DNA of 64,000 nucleotides, taken from the NCBI RefSeq assembly GCF_037138995.1, contig NZ_JBAXHI010000019.1, positions 1-64,000 of the forward strand, in the 5' to 3' direction. Numbering within the stretch: position 1 is the first letter of the stretch; every line of letters starts with the position of its first letter. The notes under the pieces were generated by a model that worked only from the letters and a program-made list of their open reading frames with translations, made no database searches and had not been told where the DNA came from. The stretch comes from Chlorohelix sp037138995. Lineage in GTDB: Bacteria > Chloroflexota > Chloroflexia > Chloroheliales > Chloroheliaceae. Below, one piece after another: positions 27,747 through 36,359 of this stretch. Made by a program: the position numbers and the translations under genes.

Positions 27747-30700
27747 GTGAGTTTTGAAAGGCTCAAAGTGTCACTAAATCTGGCGGGTCTTTTACCCTTA
27801 ATTACCGATACAGCCTCGTTCAAGCGTCTTGTTGCCGAATTATCCACTGAAAATGCGCGGGTAAAAGTGGGCGGGCTTAGTATGGCAGCACGCCCCTTTT
27901 TCTATGCCGCCCTCCAAGCATATCTCAAACGCCCGTTGCTGGTAATAGCGGCACGTCCGGCGCAAGCGCGTGTGCTGGCAGAGCAGATTTCACTTTACAG
28001 CCAAACTCCTAAAAGCGTTTTAAATTGGCACACGCCCGATACAATGCCCTACGAGCGCATCGGGCTTGACCCTGATATTAGCGCGGGTAGGCTCTCTACC
28101 CTATCTGCCTTGCATTACGCTACCATGCAAGAACTCGCGCAGTTTGTAGTGGTTAGTAGCGCCAAAGCCCTGATGCTGCCTACGATTTCACCTGCCGATT
28201 TCCGAAGCGCTAGTTTTACTCTCAAAAAAGGGCAGCGCATAGAACTCAATCAGCTATTGCGGCAACTGGTACGCATAGGCTATAGCGCCGAGTCATTGGT
28301 GGAACGTCCCGGACAATTCTCGAAACGGGGTGGCATCCTCGACCTTTTTCCCAGCGCTGCCGCCGACCCGGTGCGGCTTGAGCTTTTCGGTGATGAGCTT
28401 GAAAGTATGCGCTTGTTTGATACCGCCAGCCAACGCAGCCGAGAACAGATTGAACAATTTGGCGTAACTCCACCCGGTGAAGTACCGCTGTGGCGTTCGG
28501 CTTCGGTCCTCGCGCAGCTTGCGAATATTGAAACCGGCGAGCTACGCAGCGAAGTAAAAGAGGAATGGCAGCGCATCCTTAACCGTCTCGATTCGGGCGA
28601 CTATTTCGAAGGTATCGAACAGTTTATGCCCTATTTCGGCGAGAACGAGCAGTTGAGCAATTTGGCGCAGCATCTTCCGAACGGTACGTTAGTAATAATG
28701 GACGGCGCGGCTCAATTTGAGTTTGCGGTGGAAGAACTTGCCGGACAAGCAGAATCTTTACGCGCCGAGTTCGAGCGGCAAGGTGAAATGCCCACCGGGT
28801 TATTGCGTCCTTACTTTAATCGCGCCGAACTGGAAAGTTGCGTGTCAGCTTTCACCCAACTAAACGTAGAGCGTGACGATGAAGCGGATGACCGTCTTTT
28901 TGAAGTGGCGCGTCCCTCTTACACGCCCGCTCCTAGCGCTTATTCAACCAATTTGGAATTTTTTCGCAATCCGCCTGAATATGCCGGACAAACCGAACGT
29001 TTATTAGAAGATACCGCCGAATATCTCAAAACCGGGCAGCGCGTGGTTATCGTAAGTCAGCAAGCCGAACGCTTATTGGAACAATTCGAGGATAATGACA
29101 TGTTTCCGGTGCTGCAAAAGAAAGGTAGCGCAAATACCCTCGCCAATCTGCCCTCGCCCGGCTCTTTTAATTTGCTGGCGGGCGGTTTGCTATCAGGTTG
29201 GCGTGCGCCTGAATTGGGAGCGGTGATACTGACCGACCGCGAGATATACGGCTGGAGTAAGCAGGTTCGGCGCGGCACCGAAAGAGCCGAAGGAACACGG
29301 CGCACCCAGAGTCAACGCGAAGCCTTCCTGCGTGAACTCAAGCCCGGCGATTACGTGGTACATGTTGAGCATGGCATCGCCCGTTACGAAGGGTTGGTTA
29401 CTTTCAAGCCGGAAGGCGGACAACCCGGCGCGGTGGAGCGCGAGTTTTTGTTCCTGAAATATGCCGAAAACGATAAACTTTATGTCCCAATCGAGCAGGT
29501 TGACCGGGTTTTGCCCTTTAGCTCACCCGGTTTGGCGCACCCCACTTTGCACCGTTTGGGTAGCGGTGAGTGGACACGCACCAAGCGCAAGGTTCGCAGC
29601 GCAGTTGAGGACATTGCCAAAGAATTGCTGGTACTCTACAGCCAACGCGCCATCCGCCAGCGCACCCCTTATTCCAACGATAATTCGTGGCAGCGCGAGA
29701 TGGAGGATGCTTTCCCTTATACCGAAACGCCCGACCAATTACGCGCTATTAACGATATGAAATCGGACATGGAATCCGAGCATCCGATGGATCGCCTCAT
29801 CTGCGGGGATGTCGGCTACGGCAAAACGGAGGTAGCTTTGCGAGGCGCGTTCAAGGCGGTAGTGGACGGTAAACAGGTGGCGGTGCTAGTGCCTACTACT
29901 ATTCTGGCGCAACAGCACTACCAAACTTTCAAACAACGCCTTGCCGGATTTCCCACCAACATTGAGGTACTTTCGCGCTTTCGTAGCAAAAAAGAGCAAG
30001 AAGCGGTGGTGGAACGGTTGCGGCGCGGCGAAGTGGACATCGTAATCGGCACACATCGCCTATTGCAAAAAGACATCTCTATTAAAAATCTTGGTTTGCT
30101 GGTAATAGACGAGGAGCAGCGTTTCGGTGTTAAGCATAAGGAACGGCTCAAGCAACTCAAGCAAGAAGTGGATGTGTTGACCCTCTCCGCTACGCCGATT
30201 CCGCGCACCCTTTATATGTCTCTCACGGGCGTTCGCGATATGAGCGTCATTGAAACGCCCCCCGAAGCGCGACTGCCCGTAAAAACCTACGTCACCGCTT
30301 ATAACGATTCAATAGTACGCGAAGTAATTTTGCGCGAACTCGAACGCGGGGGGCAGGTCTTTTTCGTGCATAATCGGGTGCAATCCATCGCGCAAGTAGC
30401 ACACCATCTCAAGGAACTGGTGCCTAACGCCCGTATCATCGTGGGTCACGGGCAGATGGAAGAGCATGAACTTGAGCGCATGATGCTAGATTTTACCGAC
30501 GGAGAAGCGGATGTGCTGGTCTGTACCACTATCATTGAATCGGGGCTAGACATCCCGAACGCCAATACCCTCATAATTGATAACGCCATCATGTACGGTC
30601 TTGCCCAGCTTTACCAGCTTAGAGGACGCGTGGGGCGTGGCGCGAATCGGGGTTATGCTTACTTTCTCTACAAACCCGGTACGGTTATGACCGAAGAGGC

Positions 30701-31424
30701 ACAGAAGCGGCTTGATACCATGCTGGAAACGCAAGAACTAGGTGCAGGTTTCAAAATCGCCATGCGCGACCTTGAAATACGGGGTGCGGGCAACCTGCTC
30801 GGCGCAGAACAGAGCGGTCATATCAGTGCGGTAGGTTTCGAGCTTTACGTGCGTTTGCTGGAAGAAGCAATTGAGGAGGCGAAAGGGGCAGAAGTGCGTC
30901 CAATCGAGGCGCTGGTGGATGCGCCCACCGTTTCGCTGGTATTGCCGCTTCCTGCTTTCCTCCCCGAAGATTACGTGCAAGATCAAGCGATTCGCCTTGA
31001 TATGTATCGTAAATTGGCAGCGCCGCTCAAATCTGCAACCCAGATTCGCGAGCTTATGCGCGAAATGGAAGAGCGTTTCGGCGCGTTGCCCGAACCCGCC
31101 CGAAACCTCATCTACTTACTCGACATCAAGGTGTTGGCAATCAGGGCTGGCATCGAAAGCATTATCGAGCAAGAAGGCGAAATTTTCTTGCGCTGGTTTG
31201 CCCCAACTCTTGAAACAGAAATGCGCCGGAAAGTGTCAAAACAATCACAGGCAAGTACAAAGCCACATCCCACCGGACGCGCTAACGTTGACTCGCGCCG
31301 CCTGATGAAAGAATTTGGCGAGGCGTTGCGGATTAGCCCGAATCAGATGCGGTTGAATACCCGTATTCTTAAAAATAGTTGGCAAACTCGTTTGAAAGAG
31401 CTTTTAGAAGAACTGACCGGATAA
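27747..31424 (+). CDS. mfd: Transcription-repair coupling factor
   Basis: Mfd (1225 aa) pushes stalled RNA polymerase off DNA lesions and recruits UvrA. The UvrB-like N-terminal domains run to about residue 400. The RNA-polymerase-interacting CarD-like domain holds YVVHVEHGIARYEG (about 540). The SF2 translocase follows with CGDVGYGKTEVALR, DEEQRFGVKHKERL, LSATPIPRTLYMSLTG and QLRGRVGRG. The TRCF C-terminal domain includes LPEDYVQDQAIRLDMYRKL. The start is GTG at 27747. It is full-length and ordinary for the family. Confidence 0.97.
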   Translation: MSFERLKVSLNLAGLLPLITDTASFKRLVAELSTENARVKVGGLSMAARPFFYAALQAYLKRPLLVIAARPAQARVLAEQISLYSQTPKSVLNWHTPDTMPYERIGLDPDISAGRLSTLSALHYATMQELAQFVVVSSAKALMLPTISPADFRSASFTLKKGQRIELNQLLRQLVRIGYSAESLVERPGQFSKRGGILDLFPSAAADPVRLELFGDELESMRLFDTASQRSREQIEQFGVTPPGEVPLWRSASVLAQLANIETGELRSEVKEEWQRILNRLDSGDYFEGIEQFMPYFGENEQLSNLAQHLPNGTLVIMDGAAQFEFAVEELAGQAESLRAEFERQGEMPTGLLRPYFNRAELESCVSAFTQLNVERDDEADDRLFEVARPSYTPAPSAYSTNLEFFRNPPEYAGQTERLLEDTAEYLKTGQRVVIVSQQAERLLEQFEDNDMFPVLQKKGSANTLANLPSPGSFNLLAGGLLSGWRAPELGAVILTDREIYGWSKQVRRGTERAEGTRRTQSQREAFLRELKPGDYVVHVEHGIARYEGLVTFKPEGGQPGAVEREFLFLKYAENDKLYVPIEQVDRVLPFSSPGLAHPTLHRLGSGEWTRTKRKVRSAVEDIAKELLVLYSQRAIRQRTPYSNDNSWQREMEDAFPYTETPDQLRAINDMKSDMESEHPMDRLICGDVGYGKTEVALRGAFKAVVDGKQVAVLVPTTILAQQHYQTFKQRLAGFPTNIEVLSRFRSKKEQEAVVERLRRGEVDIVIGTHRLLQKDISIKNLGLLVIDEEQRFGVKHKERLKQLKQEVDVLTLSATPIPRTLYMSLTGVRDMSVIETPPEARLPVKTYVTAYNDSIVREVILRELERGGQVFFVHNRVQSIAQVAHHLKELVPNARIIVGHGQMEEHELERMMLDFTDGEADVLVCTTIIESGLDIPNANTLIIDNAIMYGLAQLYQLRGRVGRGANRGYAYFLYKPGTVMTEEAQKRLDTMLETQELGAGFKIAMRDLEIRGAGNLLGAEQSGHISAVGFELYVRLLEEAIEEAKGAEVRPIEALVDAPTVSLVLPLPAFLPEDYVQDQAIRLDMYRKLAAPLKSATQIRELMREMEERFGALPEPARNLIYLLDIKVLAIRAGIESIIEQEGEIFLRWFAPTLETEMRRKVSKQSQASTKPHPTGRANVDSRRLMKEFGEALRISPNQMRLNTRILKNSWQTRLKELLEELTG

Positions 31425-31471
31425 AAAGCGATGGGGCATAAAGCAGTGAAAAATATGAAGGGAGAATCCTA

Positions 31472-31666
31472 ATGAATGAAGAACAGAGCGAATATACCGC
31501 GCTGGTAGAAAAAATAAATCGGGAGTTGCGCGAGCTTGAATTGACTTTGAACGACCAACAACATGAATTGCTGACTCGCTTGTTTGCCGAACGTGGCGTA
31601 TTAACTGCGATGCGAACCTATCCCAATACCCCTGCCGCCACTAGCGACAGACCGAGTCAAGCATAA
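31472..31666 (+). CDS. Small hypothetical protein
   Basis: A 64-residue acidic protein with one long amphipathic helix (IN-RELRELELTLNDQQHELL) and a Pro/Ser-rich tail. A good ribosome binding site (GGGAGAA) lies about 8 bp before the ATG. It starts 47 bp after mfd and ends 15 bp before the next gene, so it is likely co-transcribed with that gene. I do not recognise a family. Confidence 0.65.
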   Translation: MNEEQSEYTALVEKINRELRELELTLNDQQHELLTRLFAERGVLTAMRTYPNTPAATSDRPSQA

Positions 31667-31681
31667 AGGGAGGCGCAAAAA

Positions 31682-32467
31682 ATGGCTCAGGCATGTTTTT
31701 TTGGCACAAACGGGCTTCCAGTACCCGAATTGGCTGGCGTTGCCGCTCAGTGGTTTCAGTCGCAGGGTTTTAGCACCTACGTATATACTGACCCAATCGG
31801 GCGTATTTTTGTGGACGCGCACAAGGAAAGCCTAGGGCGCAGCATTTTCGGGCTTTCGCTGGCTCTTACAGTTGCCTTTAGTCAGCCTCAAGAAGGGCAA
31901 ATGTTGGTGGAGTTCGGCGGCGGTATCTGGGGTGATAAACTTGTCAGCGGCGCGGTTGGGCTTTTATTCTTCCAACCGCTGCTGGTTACTGCTATTGTGG
32001 GTGCATGGCAGCAAAGCAAATTGGATGACGATGCAAGCTCTTTCCTGAACACCTATATTTATCAGCGAACGGGACGGTTTCCTACCTACGCCCCCGCCAT
32101 TCCGTTATGGCAAAATCAAGGCATGGCAATTCCACCACCTCCGCCACCCAGCAACTATTACCAGACAGGGTATGCGCCACAGGGGTTGCCCTCGGCGCAA
32201 TGGCCCGAACCGGGCTTCATTCCTCCTCGCTCAAGTTGGTTTGACCCGGAATCGGCGCATCAGGTTTTCTTCGCCACCTATTCGCGCATGCCCACTTGGC
32301 AAGCCGCTATTGCAGACGGTGTGATTCAGCCGGAAGAAATAAAAGCGCAAGAGAAGTTAATCGCAGAGTTGCATGGACAAGCGGAAGTCAATCTCAGCAG
32401 CCCACAGCGCATGATGCTCAACGAGATTATGGCGGATATGGACGCGCTGGAAGGCAAAATGCAGTGA
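31682..32467 (+). CDS. Hypothetical protein, unknown family
   Basis: The 261-residue protein has an N-terminal alpha/beta part (1 to about 85) and a hydrophobic stretch with LVSGAVGLLFFQPLLVTAIVG that could be one membrane helix (about 95-115). A Pro-rich linker PPPPPPSNYY follows (about 155). The C-terminal helical region, about 180-261, has ARM/SHOCT-like features (QAAIADGVIQPEEIKAQEKL). I cannot name it. AGGGAGG precedes the ATG. Its 3' end lies 16 bp before a 36-bp repeat copy. Confidence 0.6.
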   Translation: MAQACFFGTNGLPVPELAGVAAQWFQSQGFSTYVYTDPIGRIFVDAHKESLGRSIFGLSLALTVAFSQPQEGQMLVEFGGGIWGDKLVSGAVGLLFFQPLLVTAIVGAWQQSKLDDDASSFLNTYIYQRTGRFPTYAPAIPLWQNQGMAIPPPPPPSNYYQTGYAPQGLPSAQWPEPGFIPPRSSWFDPESAHQVFFATYSRMPTWQAAIADGVIQPEEIKAQEKLIAELHGQAEVNLSSPQRMMLNEIMADMDALEGKMQ

Positions 32468-32483
32468 ACAGCATATCTAAACA

Positions 32484-32519
32484 GCAGTTAATTCGTTTGT
32501 TTCAAGCTCAACTTACAAA
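32484..32519 (+). repeat. 36-bp direct repeat, left copy
   Basis: This 36-bp sequence, starting GCAGTTAATTCG and ending CAACTTACAAA, is identical to the one at 33036-33071. The two copies are 552 bp apart start to start and bracket one minus-strand gene. The left copy lies just after the stop of the hypothetical gene at 31682 and contains no conserved gene of its own. Confidence 0.9.
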
Positions 32520-32566
32520 TTAATAACATTTTGCATCGTTCAAGAGTTCTAAAAATACTAACACTT

Positions 32567-33013
32567 CTATAGCGTAAACTTTTGGTATCCCTCAATATGC
32601 GGCTTAAGAACGCCCTGCCGATTTTGCATCAAAGGTGTCATGCAAAATAAAGGGTCTTCTGGAATAGGTAGAGTAGTTTGAGATGGAAGACGCTTATCCA
32701 ACTCTTTGAGAGCGTCTTCAAAAAGAATAAGTGGGCTATCTGGATCAGTTACCATAGCAACATAGGCAACCGGATAGCATTTCTGCCCTTCCGGAGAATG
32801 GATAGTAACATGAAATCGCTTAGGTATTTCAAATGGATCTGCTACCAAATAATCTAGCAGTGCGCGTTCTTGCAGAAAAGCCAACTTCTCTTGATCCGTA
32901 CCAGAGTAGGCATATAAGCGAGCGCGTAGCGAATAGATCAGACCTTCTTCATCACGCACATACCATAGGCATAGAATAATTTCAGTTTTATCATTAGATT
33001 GTTTTCCAAGCAT
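32567..33013 (-). CDS. Orphan hypothetical protein inside a repeat-bounded unit
   Basis: The 148-residue soluble protein has a pattern of strands and helices (TEIILCLWYVRDEEGL, YPVAYVAMVTDPDSPLI) but no family I recognise. GGAG lies 8 bp upstream of the ATG on the minus strand, so it is probably translated. It lies wholly inside the 552-bp unit bounded by two perfect 36-bp repeats, separated from the upstream fusion gene by 46 bp. It is probably a recent arrival. A role as partner or immunity protein of the upstream ADP-ribose gene is only a guess. Confidence 0.6.
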   Translation of the reverse strand: MLGKQSNDKTEIILCLWYVRDEEGLIYSLRARLYAYSGTDQEKLAFLQERALLDYLVADPFEIPKRFHVTIHSPEGQKCYPVAYVAMVTDPDSPLILFEDALKELDKRLPSQTTLPIPEDPLFCMTPLMQNRQGVLKPHIEGYQKFTL

Positions 33014-33035
33014 AGAAATAACTCCAATTTTGAAG

Positions 33036-33071
33036 GCAGTTAATTCGTTTGTTTCAAGCTCAACTTACAAA
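33036..33071 (+). repeat. 36-bp direct repeat, right copy
   Basis: Identical to 32484-32519. Read on the minus strand, its first 12 bases are the last codons and stop of the ADP-ribose fusion gene (Phe-Val-Ser-stop). The rest is 3' untranslated sequence. The insertion therefore occurred at, or duplicated, the 3' end of that gene without destroying it. Confidence 0.9.
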
Positions 33072-35987
33072 ATTATCCAAAAAAAGAGTTTCCGCTTTCG
33101 TAAGATAAGCGCCCTTCTGCGCGGCAAGTTGGTAAAGGTCTTCTGACAGCTTCTGGATTTTATCTTTCATTGCCAATTTCTGCCGCCAGTTTTCGGGAAT
33201 AGATTCCTCTCCGTAAAATGCCCCCGCTAACGACCCGTAAATTGCCCCGGTGCTATCGGTATCTCCGCCGATATTCACCACCTTCAATAACCCGTCCTTG
33301 AAATCTTTGCCGTGATAGAAGCCCCATAGCGCAGTTTTCAGAGAGGTTGTTACATAGCCATTGTTCTTTATGGGAGGAGGCGCAACTTGTTTGAATTCTC
33401 CCTCCGCTATAGCCGCGATTTCAGGGTGCAAAGGTTGCTTTTCCCAAAGACCCGGCACAGGGCAATAATTCGCGCTTAGCAGTTCTTCTTTGTCAACGCC
33501 GTTTAACGCTGCAAAGATAAGACCAGCATAATAACGACAAGCGTCGGTGGCTTGCTCCAGTCCATGCGTGGTGCGAGACATCGCGCCAGCCATTTCAACT
33601 GCTAGCAGCGCGTTGTTGCGATATAGCAAGGGGATTGGAGCAATTCTCATTAGGCTGCCATTGCCTGCGCCGGGATGTGGCTCATAAGCATTGGGATTCT
33701 CTTTGTAATGCTTGAAGGATAGCTTAATAGTACCGCCCCGGTCAAAAGCATACTCCTTACAGGAGTTATAGCCCTCATCAAACCAACGTAGATAGTATTT
33801 AATCTGATTGTGCAGGTCAAAACCTTTGCACTCAAGCAGGCTTTCTGCTAGGCACAGTGTCATAGAGGTATCGTCTGTCCACTCACCGGGCTTCAAATCA
33901 AAGGGACCTCCGCCTAGCATTTCAGTAACGTTGTTTGGAGCGTTATAATTAACCCCTGTGCCAACGGCATCCCCGCTGGCAACCCCTAGTAATGCCCCCC
34001 GATAGCGGGAATCTAGCGTGGGCTTTGTAGTATCAGGCAACCACCTACCATCCATACGTCCGTAAATACCCGGAAGTGCATTCTCTCCAATATTAAATAG
34101 GGTTTTGCCAAGTTGGAAAATTTTGTCCCTGTCCTTCAAAACACTTTTCCATCGGTCAGGAATGGCGTTTATTCCATAAAGCGCCCCCGCAATTGCGCCC
34201 GCGACTGCGCCAACGGTATCGGCATCGCTACCCCCATTGACCGCTTTTACCAACGCTTCCTCAAAACTTGCGGTAGTATGGATACAGTGAAGGGCGGTCA
34301 GAACGGTTGAAACTGCCCATCCGCTGTTACCGCGATGTGGTCTGCCGTTCTTGTCCCATTCCTCCAGATATTTTTTCCATTCCGCATTGGCAGATTTCTT
34401 TGCAGCAGCAAGCGCGGTGTCGAAGTCAGAACCGTTGATAAACTCTGCCATCATCACATTGGCTACTACCGCTGCTCCTGCTGCTACCCGTGAGCGATGG
34501 GTAGGGTACGACTGCAAAAGCGAGCCTTCCACCAAAAAATCACGATATTCTGGTTTGTGCCACAACACCGCTACCGGAGCGCTACGCATCACCGCCCCGT
34601 TTGCCTGTGAATCGGGATTATCATCGCCAGCCTCTTCTGGGGGGACACCTTTTTTCAAACGGCTTATACCGTCATAGGTAGTGTTTCCTATATCTTTAGG
34701 GTGCGAGTCTAGCCATGCCACAAAGCGAGTGGCTAAATCGCTAGTGTCAACCCTATAGAAGTAATCCGTATTATTGGTGGCTACCAAATTTTCCAGCAAC
34801 ATTAACATCATTTGCCCGTCATCGGTATAGTCGCCTACTTGCCAATTAAACGCCCCGCCCCCTCGCATTTCGGTTTGTCCCTTTGGTCCGTATTTTGCGA
34901 TTATTTGCTCTGGGGTGGTGAATTCCACAGTGCTTCCCAGCGCATCTCCACAAATCAGACCGAGCAAGCAACCCAACGCTTTTTCTTCTTTGGTAGGATT
35001 GGTAGCAGCAACTATTGTTGGGACATGCTCCTGCCATGTACGTACCATCTTGCGCTGCGCGTCTATCTCCGGGCTGTCCTTGTGACTTTTCGAGGTGGTC
35101 TTAAAAAGCCTCCGCACTTCGGCGAGCGCCTCATCCCCCGACATGCCATGTCGCGCCAGATAACAGCCTACTACCGTGCCGGTGCGTCCTATCCCTCCCC
35201 AGCAATGCACATATACCTTTTTTCCAGCTTGAAGAGCGGCATCGAGCGTATCCAGTATAGTGACCATAAACTCGTGAGTGGGTATGCTGACATCCTTAAC
35301 GGGTAAACGCTTGTACTCTACCGCTATGCCTAGCTTGGAGGCTTCTTTATTTAGCAAGGTAGAATAGGGGGATAACTGTTCTTTTTCTTCGGTTAGGTCA
35401 AGGAAATAGTTGATACCTGCTTTCAGGAAATTTTGGAGCTTTGCTCTAGCTTCTTCCTTGTTTTTTGCGCCCGGATATTCTCCTGCTAGAAATTGACCTG
35501 CTTTAACCCAATAAGAAGCGGGAATCGGAATTTCAGCAAATTTAGCAGGGCTGTTTGAACGTAGTTCCTCGCGAACTTCCATCAGAATTTTGCCGAGTTT
35601 GTTCTGACCAATACCTTGTGCGCCCCAACCCCAGTAATCATCTTTTGGGCTGGCTTCAATCAATTCCTCATCCTGTGTACCTAGCAAGGTAGCCCGGATT
35701 TCAGGATTTACCTCAAACTTGCGTCTAACCGCTTTTCGCATCACATTATCCCGGACATTTCCCCAGTCTTGTCGAATTTTGTCCTTATTTTCCTGAGCAA
35801 CGTTATAAGCTTGTCTGGGGGTAGCAACATTGCGAACCTCATCATATAATGTAGTACCTACAAATTTTTGAGCTTGGAAATAATGCTCGCTGGTTTGCCA
35901 ATAGTGTCCGTCTAACTCGAAGCCATAGTTTGAAAAATTGGCGAAACAGTAGAAAGGAGCGTCATTGTGGTAGAACAATATTGTCAT
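33060..35987 (-). CDS. NADAR - dual-specificity phosphatase - two ADP-ribosylglycohydrolase fusion
   Basis: The 975-residue protein has four enzyme domains in a row. NADAR (about 1-145): SEHYFQAQKF with E34, YWGWGAQGIGQNKLGK; this fold includes YbiA-type N-glycosidases and enzymes reported to remove ADP-ribose from guanine in DNA. Dual-specificity phosphatase (about 155-320): HCWGGIGRTGTVVG with C262 and R268, so the C-x5-R loop is intact. ADP-ribosylglycohydrolase 1 (about 335-630): GDYTDDGQMM at 386-393 and GGSDADTVGA at 585-594. ADP-ribosylglycohydrolase 2 (about 660-950): GEWTDDTSMT and GGDTDSTGA, metal ligands present. All motifs look complete. The ATG at 35987 has GAGGAC upstream. No ADP-ribosyltransferase is seen in the window. 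A general ADP-ribose reversal role is an inference. Confidence 0.85.
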   Translation of the reverse strand: MTILFYHNDAPFYCFANFSNYGFELDGHYWQTSEHYFQAQKFVGTTLYDEVRNVATPRQAYNVAQENKDKIRQDWGNVRDNVMRKAVRRKFEVNPEIRATLLGTQDEELIEASPKDDYWGWGAQGIGQNKLGKILMEVREELRSNSPAKFAEIPIPASYWVKAGQFLAGEYPGAKNKEEARAKLQNFLKAGINYFLDLTEEKEQLSPYSTLLNKEASKLGIAVEYKRLPVKDVSIPTHEFMVTILDTLDAALQAGKKVYVHCWGGIGRTGTVVGCYLARHGMSGDEALAEVRRLFKTTSKSHKDSPEIDAQRKMVRTWQEHVPTIVAATNPTKEEKALGCLLGLICGDALGSTVEFTTPEQIIAKYGPKGQTEMRGGGAFNWQVGDYTDDGQMMLMLLENLVATNNTDYFYRVDTSDLATRFVAWLDSHPKDIGNTTYDGISRLKKGVPPEEAGDDNPDSQANGAVMRSAPVAVLWHKPEYRDFLVEGSLLQSYPTHRSRVAAGAAVVANVMMAEFINGSDFDTALAAAKKSANAEWKKYLEEWDKNGRPHRGNSGWAVSTVLTALHCIHTTASFEEALVKAVNGGSDADTVGAVAGAIAGALYGINAIPDRWKSVLKDRDKIFQLGKTLFNIGENALPGIYGRMDGRWLPDTTKPTLDSRYRGALLGVASGDAVGTGVNYNAPNNVTEMLGGGPFDLKPGEWTDDTSMTLCLAESLLECKGFDLHNQIKYYLRWFDEGYNSCKEYAFDRGGTIKLSFKHYKENPNAYEPHPGAGNGSLMRIAPIPLLYRNNALLAVEMAGAMSRTTHGLEQATDACRYYAGLIFAALNGVDKEELLSANYCPVPGLWEKQPLHPEIAAIAEGEFKQVAPPPIKNNGYVTTSLKTALWGFYHGKDFKDGLLKVVNIGGDTDSTGAIYGSLAGAFYGEESIPENWRQKLAMKDKIQKLSEDLYQLAAQKGAYLTKAETLFLDNFVS

Positions 35988-36356
35988 GTTGTCCTCGTAT
36001 TAACGTTTCATTGAATTTTCGTGGAAAGATAGTTAATGTGCTGAAGAATTGCAAACATATTTTGTAAAAATAGATTTTACTATATCATTTCAGATTTTGC
36101 ATAACCAAATATTTAATTTACATTACCATTTTACCAAACATTCTATAGCTATTTCTATCGCTTTTGTTTTTTTTTGATTGCTTCTAACTGTGTTTGGCGG
36201 CAAATATATCGATTCTATGTAAGGCAAAGAATTAAAAAATTACCGATTTAATTAATCGAGAAATGTAGTAAAATTATACCTGAAAGCATTAATTATGAGT
36301 CTGGTAAAATTCGGATTATTGCTTTGCCACATCGGAACCGATACATTGAGGGCTAA
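35988..36356. other. Divergent AT-rich intergenic region
   Basis: This region separates the minus-strand ADP-ribose fusion gene from the plus-strand histidine kinase gene and must contain promoters for both. It is rich in A and T runs (T11 near 36167) and has a short palindromic CGATT/AATCG at about 36243-36257. I see no gene and cannot call -35/-10 boxes. Confidence 0.5.
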
Positions 36357-36359
36357 GTG

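Noticed and set aside
32464..32523. 19-codon plus-strand frame reading into the left 36-bp repeat
   Set aside because: It overlaps the stop of the upstream gene and is too short to judge. It may be a trace of an earlier gene end.
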